Under the pieces are notes generated by a model. It ran no database searches. It saw only the letters and a program-made list of their open reading frames with translations, and was not told the DNA's origin. A stretch of DNA of 64,000 bases, taken from assembly GCA_041398785.1 (NCBI GenBank), contig JAWKUA010000010.1, positions 124,001 to 188,000 on the forward strand, given 5' to 3'. Below are positions 27,019 through 35,505 of this stretch, piece by piece (position 1 is the first letter of the stretch; each line of letters begins with the position of its first letter). Origin of the DNA: Planctomycetaceae bacterium (lineage in GTDB: Bacteria > Planctomycetota > Planctomycetia > Planctomycetales > Planctomycetaceae). Made by a program: the position numbers and the translations under genes.

Positions 27019-28815
27019 TGGCAATTGTCCCGGTTCGCAAAGTCTGCCTGATCGGCAGTGCGCGGCAAAAGCAGGAGTCAGCTGGACCGGCTGCAGAAGC
27101 TGGGTTGCATACACCTGCTGGATCTGAGTGGTCGTCGAAAGTCGAGCAGTCCGCCGCACGATATCTCGACCGAAACTCTCCGCGCCGTTCGGTATCTGCA
27201 GACCTGTCACGAGCATCATCGGCAGGCCACAGACGAATCTGACTTTGACTTTGAAGGCATCGTGCATCAGGCGCTGAAACTGGAACGTCACGAACAGGAA
27301 TTGAACGAGGAACGCGACGAGTTACTGCTGGCCGTGAAAAATCTGCAGCCGTGGGGCGATTTTCGACTGCCGAACAACGGAGAACTCCGTTCGCTGAAAT
27401 TATGGTTCTACATTCTTCCGCATCATCGCCGTGCCGAACTGACAAGTCGCAAGGAAGCGTGGCAGGTGGTGTCTCGCGACAACCGGTTTGATTATGTTGC
27501 TGTCGTCAACGAAAGCGAACCGGCCGACATGCCGGTGCCGCGAGTCCGCCTGGACGACAGGCCGCTGTCAGAACTGCGACAACGACTGAAGTCTGTCGAT
27601 GCGGAGCTTGAAGAACTGCACTTTCGCCGGGTCTCGCTGACAAGGTGGAACGCGCTGCTGTCGCGAGCGATCGCGATCGCCGAAGACCGCGCGGAACTGC
27701 GGCACGCGGCCGAACGTGCCTGGGACGATCCCTCATTGTTTGTCGTTCAGGGCTGGGTGCCGCAGCCGCGGCTTGACGAGCTTCAAGCATTCTGCCGCGA
27801 CGAAGCAATGTCGCTGACCGTGGAAGCTCCTGCCGACGACGATCACCCGCCGACGCTGCTGCATAATTCCGGCGTCACCGAAGGCGGCGAACAGGCCGTG
27901 ACCTTTTATACAACGCCCGATTATCGCGACTGGGATCCGTCGTCGATCGTGTTTGTATCGTTCAGTCTGTTCTTTGCCATGATCATGGCCGACGCCGGTT
28001 ACGCTGCGCTGCTGGCCGTCGTCCTGCTGCTGGTCTGGAAACGGCTCGGCCGGATGGATGGCGGACGGCGGCTGAGAAAACTTGTCCTGGCAGTCGTGGG
28101 GGCTTCCGTCGCTTACGGTGTTGCCGTGGGAAGCTATTTCGGTGTGACGCCGAGTGACGCATCGTTCGCGGGAACACTGCATGTCATCGACGCGACCGAC
28201 ACGCGGTTGATGATGCTGATTTCGGTGGCGGTGGGAGTCATTCATCTGGTGATCGCGAATCTGGTGCTGGCCTGGCACCGACGGCATTCCCTGCGCATGA
28301 TCGGATCGCTGGGATGGGTGGCAGTCCTGGCCGGTGGCCTGGCATTCGGATTCGGCAGGGCCGGCATCGAGCCTCAGAATGCCCTGTCAATCTTCGGCGG
28401 CTGGGCCATTGCTGTCGGAGGTGTCGCCGTCCTCCTGTTCAGCAGCCAGCGGCCGTTTGCCGGAGCGAAACTGAAAGATCACGGACTGCGGCTGGTTGAT
28501 GGCATCCTGTCGCTGACGAGTATTTCCAAAGCCTTCGGCGACGTGCTGAGCTATCTGCGGCTGTTTGCCTTGGGCCTGGCGAGTGCTCAGCTTGCCATCA
28601 CATTCAATGACCTGTCCCATCAGGCGAGTGGCACCGCGGGTGTCGGCAGTCTGCTGGCCCTTCTCGTGCTGCTGATCGGTCACAGTCTGAATTTTGTGCT
28701 GATCGTGATGAGCGGCGTGGTTCACGGACTGCGTCTGAACTGTATCGAATTCTTCGGCTGGGGACTGGAAGGCGAAGGGTTTCCGTTTCGGCCGTTTCGT
28801 AAGAGGGTGAAATAG
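27018..28815 (+). CDS. atpI: V-type ATPase subunit I (a-like, ion half-channel), frameshifted near the N-terminus
   Basis: About 598 aa when repaired. The first residues (MAIVPVRKVCLIGSARQKQ) are in the frame of the overlapping start at 27018; sense moves to another frame near 27083 and continues QLDRLQKLGCIHLLDLSG to the stop at 28815. The N-terminal half is a coiled-coil stator domain (about 60-300). The C-terminal half has seven or so membrane segments (VSFSLFFAMIMADAGYAALLAVVLLLV, LVLAVVGASVAYGVAVGSYFG, GVIHLVIANLVLAW, SYLRLFALGLASAQLAITFN). The conserved Arg in LSYLRLFALGLAS is the one expected to face the rotor carboxylate. One indel, not gene loss, is likely. Confidence 0.88.
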
Positions 28816-28817
28816 TT

Positions 28818-29273
28818 ATGGACAGCATCATACTTTTGCTGGGCTGGGCGGGCGTGTTTCTGCCGACAGCGCTGGGCGCGATTGGCAGCATGATCGGTTG
28901 TGCTCGCGCGGGTCAGGCGGCCGCCGGAGCGCTGCTGGACGTCGAAAGCGGCTACGGACGTCTGGTCGGGCTATCGGCGCTGCCGTCGTCGCAGACGATC
29001 TATGGGATTGTGGTCACGATGCAGTTCAACCGCGCAGTGACGATGGAAGCGGCTCCCGGATTCTTCTCGATTGGGCTGCTGGTCGGTCTGGCTCTGCTGT
29101 TCAGCGGGATGTACCAGGGTTCGTGTTGTGCGGCGGCCATCAATACAACGAAGTCCAAACCGGAAGTCTTCGGTCTGTCGGTCGCTCCGGCCGCGATCGT
29201 GGAAGGTTTCGCCGTGTTTGCCTTCATCTTCGCGATGATCGTCGGCGGCGGAATCCCCGGCGGTGGGGAATAG
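28818..29273 (+). CDS. atpK: V-type ATPase subunit K (proteolipid, rotor ring)
   Basis: 151 aa, four membrane helices in two hairpins. The ion-binding Glu is E129 in helix 4 (AIVEGFAVFAF). The matching site in helix 2 has no carboxylate but Gln (LPSSQTIYG, L55 to G63), as in duplicated V-type proteolipids. L55, S58, Q59, Y62, Q100 (SGMYQGS) and E129 match, with the same local spacing, the Na+ ligands L61, T64, Q65, Y68, Q110 and E139 of Enterococcus hirae NtpK, with Ser for Thr. Na+ coupling is therefore inferred. The gene starts 2 bases after the I stop. Confidence 0.92.
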   Translation: MDSIILLLGWAGVFLPTALGAIGSMIGCARAGQAAAGALLDVESGYGRLVGLSALPSSQTIYGIVVTMQFNRAVTMEAAPGFFSIGLLVGLALLFSGMYQGSCCAAAINTTKSKPEVFGLSVAPAAIVEGFAVFAFIFAMIVGGGIPGGGE

Positions 29274-29322
29274 ATGCGACGCACACAGCAGACAACATTT
29301 GCCATTCAGGACTGACTGTTAT

Positions 29323-29991
29323 ATGACGACAGACCGTATCACATCCGGCGTCGACGATCTCATTCAGCGGCTGCGCGAAGAAGGCGTGGCGACCGGAAAG
29401 ACCGAAGCCGACGAAATCGTGGAGAACGCGCGTCGCCAGGCCGAACAGCGTCTCGAGACCGCTCGGCAGCAGGCGGAGCAGATCGTCCAGAAGGCACGCG
29501 ACGAAGCCAGCCATACAAAGCGGGCTGGCGAAGAAGCCGTCCAACTGGCCGTCCGTGACGCGATGCTGAGCCTGAAAGCAGACGTCGCCAGGCAGTTTGC
29601 TGATCGCATCCGGCATCTGGTCAGTCACGAACTGCGGAACGGAGACTTCCTAAAACAACTGATCCTGGAAGTCGCCGGTCGCGCGGCTCCGTCGGCCGAC
29701 AGGACGGCTCAGATTCTGCTGCCCAACGAATCGGTCGGGCTGGAAGAGCTGCGTCGCAATCCGGAAGAAGCGGAAGAAGGGACGCTCAGCCACTACGTCG
29801 TCACGATCATGAAGGACATGCTGCGCGAAGGCATGGACGTGGGCGTTCGCGACGACGAATCTCCCGGGATTCGCATCGCTCTCAAGGACGACGACATCGA
29901 AATCGATCTGACGGACAGATCCATCGCGACCCTGCTGCTGCGTCACCTGACGCCAAGGTTCCGGGCGATGATGGAAGGCATCGTGCAATAG
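29323..29991 (+). CDS. atpE: V-type ATPase subunit E (peripheral stalk)
   Basis: 222 aa from ATG 29323 (MTTDRITSGVDDLIQRLREEG). The N-terminal 100 residues form a long charged helix (TEADEIVENARRQAEQRLETARQQAEQIVQKARDEASHTKRAG), typical of the E stalk subunit. The C-terminal globular part ends with DLTDRSIATLLLRHLTPRFRAMMEGI, as in Chlamydia-type E subunits. It follows K by 49 bp. After it the operon is interrupted by a repeat and a Uma2 gene. Confidence 0.85.
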   Translation: MTTDRITSGVDDLIQRLREEGVATGKTEADEIVENARRQAEQRLETARQQAEQIVQKARDEASHTKRAGEEAVQLAVRDAMLSLKADVARQFADRIRHLVSHELRNGDFLKQLILEVAGRAAPSADRTAQILLPNESVGLEELRRNPEEAEEGTLSHYVVTIMKDMLREGMDVGVRDDESPGIRIALKDDDIEIDLTDRSIATLLLRHLTPRFRAMMEGIVQ

Positions 29992-30524
29992 GGGTGTTTC
30001 GGGCTCATCCGGAAAATGGGGTTGTTGATGGAACAGCGTTTCAGGCCCGGCGGGCCGACACAACCTCAGCCGGTGGCGTCAGCCACCGGTCAGGCGCGGA
30101 ATTCCTGGCAAGAGCCCCGACGGAGGGGCGATACAGCTTTCACCGCAGTGGATGTGTCGGCCCTTCAGGCCTGCGGACGCGGAGACACCAGCTTCCGGAG
30201 CCTGTCGGCTCCGGCTGACGTTGTGCCTGCCCTCCGGGCATCAACAACCGGAAACGCACGGATGTCGGATCGCAACGTCAGATGCGATCGAAGTCTCCGC
30301 AGGAATGTCGGCGAACATCCGCAAGCCTTCATCGACCGATCCATCAGCAACACCCCCATTCCCCGGAAGGGCCATATTTCGTTGCCCCACGAGACCGACG
30401 GGAGTCGTTGGAAATCCACCTCGCACGGCACGGTTCGGCTTGAGTTCTCAACACCAGCAGCGACACTGAAGATGGGTATCATCGCACACGGACGCTTACA
30501 CGGTTTCCAAAGCAAGGCATTGTG
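29992..30524 (+). repeat. Hairpin-rich interspersed repeat (copy 1) inside the V-ATPase operon
   Basis: No gene is apparent. Positions 30121-30250 match 46397-46525 closely: CGGAGGGGCGATAC, CACCGCAG/AACCGCAG, TCGGCCCTTCAGGCCTGC, ACGCGGAGACACC, TTCCGGAGCCTG, GGCTCCGGCTGA, GTTGTGCCTGCCCT, TCAACAACCGG. Palindromic pieces include AGGCCTGC-type, TCCGGAGCC...GGCTCCGG, and, at 30073-30094, an inverted pair around GGTGGCGTCAGCCACC. It lies between subunit E and the Uma2 gene. It is probably a non-autonomous repeat of the REP or MITE kind. Confidence 0.7.
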
Positions 30525-31106
30525 ATGTCGACCATTTCGACAAATCAGCTGACCGCGGAACAGTTCTTCGACTGGGTCCATCAGCCGGAGAACATTGACC
30601 GATCTTTTGAACTTGATCGCGGGGAGGTGATCGAAGTGCCGCCACCAGGAAAATATCACGGCTTCGTCTGCGGGAATGTGGCCGGCATTCTTCGAGAGTT
30701 TTCGAAGCGTCGCGGTCACGGTTACGTTTGCACCAACGACTCGGGGCTTATTATCGAACGCGACCCCGACAGTGTGCATGGTCCGGATGTCACGTTCTAT
30801 GACGACGACGAAACCGCCGACGATATGGAACGCCGGTATTCGACGAAGCCGCCGCTGCTGGCTGTGGAGGTCATGTCTCCCAATGACCGGGTGAACCGAG
30901 TGATGAGCAAAGTCGGCCAGTTGCTGGATTACGGTGTGCCGGTTGTGTGGGTCGTTGATCCGGAAGCCAAAGATGTCAGTATCTGCCGGGCCGGGCAGCA
31001 ATCAAAGCTGCTGACGGATGCCGACACGATCCGCGGCGAGGCAGGCCTGGCGGATTTCGAATGTCCCGTCGCCGAGTTCTTCGCCATGCCAGGCAGCAAG
31101 CGGTGA
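30525..31106 (+). CDS. Uma2 family (DUF820) PD-(D/E)xK nuclease-like protein
   Basis: 193 aa from ATG 30525; a GTG one codon earlier is possible. Family features are ELDRGEVIEVPPPGKYHG near the start, then the nuclease core GPDVTFYDDDE, LLAVEVMSPNDRV with E in the ExK-like strand, and LLDYGVPVVWVVDPEAKDVSIC. Uma2 proteins have a restriction-endonuclease fold, are amplified in cyanobacteria and planctomycetes, and have no settled function. Placement inside a V-ATPase operon, after a dispersed repeat, suggests insertion rather than a functional link. Confidence 0.88.
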   Translation: MSTISTNQLTAEQFFDWVHQPENIDRSFELDRGEVIEVPPPGKYHGFVCGNVAGILREFSKRRGHGYVCTNDSGLIIERDPDSVHGPDVTFYDDDETADDMERRYSTKPPLLAVEVMSPNDRVNRVMSKVGQLLDYGVPVVWVVDPEAKDVSICRAGQQSKLLTDADTIRGEAGLADFECPVAEFFAMPGSKR

Positions 31107-31166
31107 CATCACCTGAATTTTGAAGCTGCCTGCACCGGAATTCATGGTACCAGGATTCGTCGAACC

Positions 31167-31835
31167 GTGACATCTTCGACCGACTACTACATGCTGGTTG
31201 CCAGTCTGCCGCACATGCCGCGGTCGTTTGAAGTCGAGCAGGTGCCGATCAGTCGGATTCGACTGCAGCAGCGGCTGTCGATTCTCGGCGATGACGACAG
31301 AGCGGTCGTCGATCAGATGCAGAGTTTTCTGTTGTGGGATCGGCAGCATCGGGAACGCACCGACGAAGAAGTACGTCTGGAATACGATCGGCTAATGAGC
31401 ACAATTTCCAACGAACTGCTGCGGGATATTATTTCTCACCGCATGGACGTGCGGACGATCACCAGTGCGTTTCGTCGGCGCCGCCTGGAACAGCCTCCGC
31501 CGACCGAGGTGGGACAGTTCGTCGACCATATTTCGCGACACTGGACTCACCCCGACTTCGCGCTGGCTCGGCGGCATCCCTGGATTCCACAGTTCCGCGA
31601 ACACTTCGAAGCCAATGAACCTCAGCGGGCCGAACGGCAACTGCTGCTGAGCAACTGGAATCGCTGGAGCCGCCAGGCGGACCGTTATCATTTTTCGTTC
31701 GAGACCATATTGCTTTATCTGGCTCGCTGGGAAATCGTGGATCGCTGGACACGGCTTGATGAAGCAACAGGACGCGAGCGGTTCGCAACACTTCTGACGG
31801 AAGCGATTGGAGATCATGGCGGTATCAACCACTGA
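31167..31835 (+). CDS. DUF2764 family V-ATPase-operon protein
   Basis: 222 aa, GTG start at 31167. It reads TDYYMLVASLPHMPRSFEVEQVPISRIRLQQRLSIL, then a helical region through LLYLARWEIVDRWTRLDEATGRERF. Chlamydial V-ATPase operons carry a hypothetical gene of this kind (DUF2764) between E and A, and its position here, directly before A, fits. A C-subunit-like adaptor role has been an attractive idea but I cannot show it from sequence. It overlaps the start of subunit A by 20 bases, so expression is coupled. Confidence 0.72.
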   Translation: MTSSTDYYMLVASLPHMPRSFEVEQVPISRIRLQQRLSILGDDDRAVVDQMQSFLLWDRQHRERTDEEVRLEYDRLMSTISNELLRDIISHRMDVRTITSAFRRRRLEQPPPTEVGQFVDHISRHWTHPDFALARRHPWIPQFREHFEANEPQRAERQLLLSNWNRWSRQADRYHFSFETILLYLARWEIVDRWTRLDEATGRERFATLLTEAIGDHGGINH

Positions 31836-33645
31836 AGCACCGGCCCAGGCGACGGTGTCCGGAGTCAACGGCAACATTGTGTCCATTGACGTTCCGGACG
31901 GAACCATCGTGAAGAACGAAGTCGCCTTTGTCTGCACGGGCGACGGGCGATTGAAGGCCGAGGTCGTGCGCGTGTACGGCCGTTCGGCCGATCTGCAGGT
32001 GTTTGAGGACACTCCCGGAGTGCGCGTCGGCGATCGCGTCGAACTGACTCACCGGCTGCTGTCTGTGTCGCTTGGTCCGGGGCTGCTGGGAACGGTCTAC
32101 GACGGCCTGCAGAATCCTCTGGAGACGCTGGCCGGCCGCGACGGCATCTTTCTGCGCCGCGGCCATTATGTGGATTCACTCGACGCGGAACACAAATGGT
32201 CGTTCGTGCCGCGACGACGAGCGGGCGACCGCGTTCGGGCCGGCGATGTTCTGGGAACGGTGGAAGAACGTGGCATCGAACACAAAATCATGGTGCCCTT
32301 CGACCTGGCCGGCCAGAGGGAACTGACGTGGATTCAGGGAGGCAGCTTCAGTGTCGACGAACCGATCGCCCGCGTTCATGACGGACGCGCGGACAGGCCG
32401 GTGACGATGAGGCAGCGGTGGCCGGTGCGGGTTCCTCTGCCGTCGGAAATGCTCAGCCGTCAGCAGGTCGAACGCAGATACCCCAGCGGCCCGCTGGTGA
32501 CCACGATCCGAGTCATCGACACGTTCTTTCCCGTCGCGCGAGGCGGCACGGCCTGTATTCCGGGACCGTTTGGCGCGGGCAAGACAGTTCTTCAAACGCT
32601 GATTGCTCGCTATTCGGCGGTGGACCTCGTCATTGTGGTCGCGTGCGGGGAACGGGCGGGCGAAGTCGTTGACACGATCAATGAGTTCTCTCACGCTCAG
32701 GATCCGCGCACGGGCGGTTCGCTGATGGATCGCACGATTATTGTCTGCAACACGTCGTCGATGCCGGTCGCCGCGCGGGAAGCCTCGATCTATACGGGAA
32801 TCACTCTGGGCGAATACTATCGGCAGATGGGACTGGACGTTTTGCTGCTGGCGGATTCCACCTCGCGATGGGCTCAGGCCATGCGGGAAACGTCCGGACG
32901 GCTGGAAGAAATTCCGGGCGAAGAAGCCTATCCGGCATATCTGGATTCCGCGATCAGAAGCGTCTACGAGCGAGCGGGCGTGCTGGCGTGTCCGGACGGC
33001 CGTTCCGGAAGTCTGACGATGGTTGGCACGGTATCTCCGGCCGGCGGCAACTTCGAAGAACCGGTCACGCAGTCGACTCTGGGAACCGTGAAGACGTTCC
33101 TGGGACTGTCGTACGACCGCGCCTACCGGCGCGCGTACCCGGCGATCGATCCGCTGATCAGCTGGTCCCGGTACCGCGAACAGCTTCGCGAGTACTTCGA
33201 TTCGCAGGTGCATCCTGGCTGGACGGAACTTGTGGATTCTCTGGCGGACCTGTTGCGGAAAGGCGACGGCATTCACCAGATGATGCAGGTCACCGGCGAA
33301 GAAGGGATTTCACTGGAAGATTTCGTGACGTACCAGAAGTCGGTCCTGCTGGACATCGCGTATCTGCAGCAGGATGCCTTCGACGAGGTGGACGTCTCTG
33401 TTCCGCTGGACCGACAGAAGCAGATGCTCCTGCTGCTGCAGAAGCTGATCGACCGCGAGCGTCTGTTCACGAACAAAGACCAGGTCCGCAGCTATTTCAC
33501 TCGCCTGACCGGCCTGTTCCGCAATCTGAATTACTCGCGCCAGGATTCGCAGGAGTTTCAGTCGTACCTGCGTCAGATTGAGGAACTGCCGACGATGGAT
33601 TCCCGCGATGCGGACGTGCCGGGGGATTCATCCATCGATCAGTGA
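31816..33645 (+). CDS. atpA: V-type ATPase catalytic subunit A
   Basis: 609 aa from ATG 31816 (MAVSTTEAPAQATVSGVNGNIVSID). The Walker A motif GPFGAGKT lies near residue 250; the non-homologous insert typical of A subunits is present before it (YVDSLDAEHKWSFVPRRRAGDRVRAGDVLG). Further motifs are ACGERAGEVVD (catalytic Glu), LADSTSRWAQAMRE, EEIPGEEAYPAYL, VGTVSPAGGNFEEPVTQ and DPLISWSRY. It hydrolyses or synthesises ATP in the A3B3 head. It is last in the operon here, whereas in Chlamydia A directly precedes B. Confidence 0.95.
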   Translation: MAVSTTEAPAQATVSGVNGNIVSIDVPDGTIVKNEVAFVCTGDGRLKAEVVRVYGRSADLQVFEDTPGVRVGDRVELTHRLLSVSLGPGLLGTVYDGLQNPLETLAGRDGIFLRRGHYVDSLDAEHKWSFVPRRRAGDRVRAGDVLGTVEERGIEHKIMVPFDLAGQRELTWIQGGSFSVDEPIARVHDGRADRPVTMRQRWPVRVPLPSEMLSRQQVERRYPSGPLVTTIRVIDTFFPVARGGTACIPGPFGAGKTVLQTLIARYSAVDLVIVVACGERAGEVVDTINEFSHAQDPRTGGSLMDRTIIVCNTSSMPVAAREASIYTGITLGEYYRQMGLDVLLLADSTSRWAQAMRETSGRLEEIPGEEAYPAYLDSAIRSVYERAGVLACPDGRSGSLTMVGTVSPAGGNFEEPVTQSTLGTVKTFLGLSYDRAYRRAYPAIDPLISWSRYREQLREYFDSQVHPGWTELVDSLADLLRKGDGIHQMMQVTGEEGISLEDFVTYQKSVLLDIAYLQQDAFDEVDVSVPLDRQKQMLLLLQKLIDRERLFTNKDQVRSYFTRLTGLFRNLNYSRQDSQEFQSYLRQIEELPTMDSRDADVPGDSSIDQ

Positions 33646-33716
33646 ACCGGTCGGCGATCAATCTTTCCTCCGGTCCGGCCGCGGCGTGTTCCGCAGAATG
33701 CACAGCGCCGAGGCAA

Positions 33717-34667
33717 TCACGCCATCAGAAAACGCAGGCTGTCTTCCGCCTTCTTCCGCTTTTGTGCGTCTTCGATGAATCGCAGGATTGTGTGGAATCC
33801 GTAAAGCGTTTTGATGCGATGCGTCAGCCGGGCTTCGTCTCGTTTCAGATCGCCGGTCCAATACGCCGGTTCGCCGGGATCGTGTTCTGAGCGCTGCAGC
33901 GGGCCCAGATCGGATGCGACATCCGGCAGCGTTCGCCAAAGACGAATATGATGCCGGTGAGCCTCAAAGCCCTGCCTTGCGAGTTCTTCGTAGCCGAAAC
34001 GGGATAACTCCGTCAGGCCGGCCGTGTGGTTGATAATGTGCCACATGCTTCCGAAACCCTGCCTTCGAATCGCGACGGAACTTATCAGCTCATCGATGAC
34101 CACTTCGACCATTTCCTGTTCCGACTGATACAACTCGAAGCCGTCATCGGTTGCGACGGTCACCTGTTCGCCCTGTAACCAGCCGCGTTCCTTCCCGTAG
34201 TAGCCGCGCCCCGCGGTGGCTCCGTTGAATCCCCGGATCAGCTTCCGAATGCCTTCCACCATGGCCGGCGTCGCGTACTCGGGGTGGTCATGCAGCGCGC
34301 GGATGGCGATGGATGCGAAGATGACGTTGTGGCCCGACTGCCGGGTTCCGCCAATGTTTTCCGCCAGCGCCTGAGCAATGACGGGAATCAGTTTTTCGTC
34401 CGCGGCTTCGTCAGCCAGCGGCTCGAACAATTCGTGCGACGTGATGCCGGCTTTCTTTGCATTGAACCAGATGGCTTCTTCGCCCTTGATGATCCGGTCA
34501 AGCTCACGTTCGACTCCCAGGTGTACGGCCTCATCCAGATCACTGTTGTCTTCGCCCCAAAAATACCCGGCAGCGACGGCGGCTCCCAGATGTCCGGCCA
34601 GAGCACTGGCTTTGTGCGCATTCGCAAGCCCGTACAGTCCCTTGTGAAGGTAGTCAAAGTCGATCAT
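33717..34667 (-). CDS. Conserved hypothetical protein
   Basis: 316 aa from ATG 34667 (MIDFDYLHKGLYGLANAHKASALAGHLGAAVAAGYFWGED). An upstream in-frame extension to 34838 is Arg/Pro-rich and non-coding in appearance. It is soluble and alpha-helical with many His residues (GHNVIFASIAIRALHDHPEY, GFGSMWHIINHTAGLTELS, GFEAHRHHIRLWRTLP), which might bind metal. I do not recognise a family. It is convergent with the V-ATPase operon and alone in its transcription unit. Confidence 0.6.
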   Translation of the reverse strand: MIDFDYLHKGLYGLANAHKASALAGHLGAAVAAGYFWGEDNSDLDEAVHLGVERELDRIIKGEEAIWFNAKKAGITSHELFEPLADEAADEKLIPVIAQALAENIGGTRQSGHNVIFASIAIRALHDHPEYATPAMVEGIRKLIRGFNGATAGRGYYGKERGWLQGEQVTVATDDGFELYQSEQEMVEVVIDELISSVAIRRQGFGSMWHIINHTAGLTELSRFGYEELARQGFEAHRHHIRLWRTLPDVASDLGPLQRSEHDPGEPAYWTGDLKRDEARLTHRIKTLYGFHTILRFIEDAQKRKKAEDSLRFLMA

Positions 34668-35089
34668 GGATCCGGCTCCCGTCTGAATTCCGCGGGTGAA
34701 TGCTGTTGCAGGCATCTTACACGGTTTGTGCATCCGAATCTTCCCGCGCCGGTGCGGCGATGGTCGCCGGCGTGTCGGGATTTTGCTGACACGGCGGTGC
34801 ATTGCGATCCCGAAACGCACACGTGCGCCAGTCGACACACCTTTTCATTGCGTGGATTCGGGCGTGGAAGCAGCCAGGCGGCGCATTTGTCTGCCAGCCG
34901 CAGATTCGCGAGATCATTCACTTCGGCGAGACTCACAACCCACGGCGGTGAACGTGGCGACGTCCGCTGCCGCGCAGCACATTGCGCTGTGAGAATCGCG
35001 CCTTATCGGCATACCGTTTGCCGCCTCCACAACAGACCGCGCGGGCCGGTGTTGGTGTTTCCGTGGCTGATTTTCGAAGGGAGACTGTG
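34668..35089. other. 422-bp divergent intergenic region
   Basis: Between the hypothetical gene and the Tyr-rich secreted protein gene. The last 15 bases before 35090 contain a purine-rich GAAGGGAGA that may be a ribosome binding site. No repeat, RNA gene or operator was recognised in the rest. Confidence 0.35.
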
Positions 35090-35437
35090 ATGAGACATTT
35101 CATCATTTCTGGATTGATGGTCGCTGGACTTTGCTGCGTCGCTCCGGCCACGGCGCGGGGATTTCAGATCATCACCTACCAGCAGCCGGTGGCATCGGTG
35201 AGCTACTATTCGCCGCCGGTTTACTACTCTGCGCCGGCGTATTATCCGTCGACGGTGTACTACTATTCGGCCCCGGTCTACTATCCGCCGGTGCCGCGGT
35301 ACACGTATCGGTATCGCTATGTTCCTTCGTATGCCTACGCGGGACCGCGCTACAGTGTCGGCTTTCGCAGCGGTTACCGAGGCCCGTCGGTGCGAGTTTA
35401 CTACGGCGGCAGACCTCGACGCATTTACCGCTGGTAG
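35090..35437 (+). CDS. Small Tyr/Pro-rich exported protein
   Basis: 115 aa. A signal peptide (MRHFIISGLMVAGLCCVAPATARG) precedes a low-complexity region with about 25 Tyr, mostly as YY, YYSPP, YYSAP and YYPP units, and a basic tail (YYGGRPRRIYRW). ATG 35090 is supported by the signal peptide and a GGGAGA seven or so bases upstream. Such short YY/Pro repeat proteins are frequent in planctomycetes; a cell-surface structural role, perhaps with Tyr cross-linking, is inference. Confidence 0.7.
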   Translation: MRHFIISGLMVAGLCCVAPATARGFQIITYQQPVASVSYYSPPVYYSAPAYYPSTVYYYSAPVYYPPVPRYTYRYRYVPSYAYAGPRYSVGFRSGYRGPSVRVYYGGRPRRIYRW

Positions 35438-35505
35438 CGGCAGTGATGCGCTGAACCGCGCCGCAGACAAGTGTTGAGTGGGCTCTGGTCGACAGGCCAA
35501 CAGTT

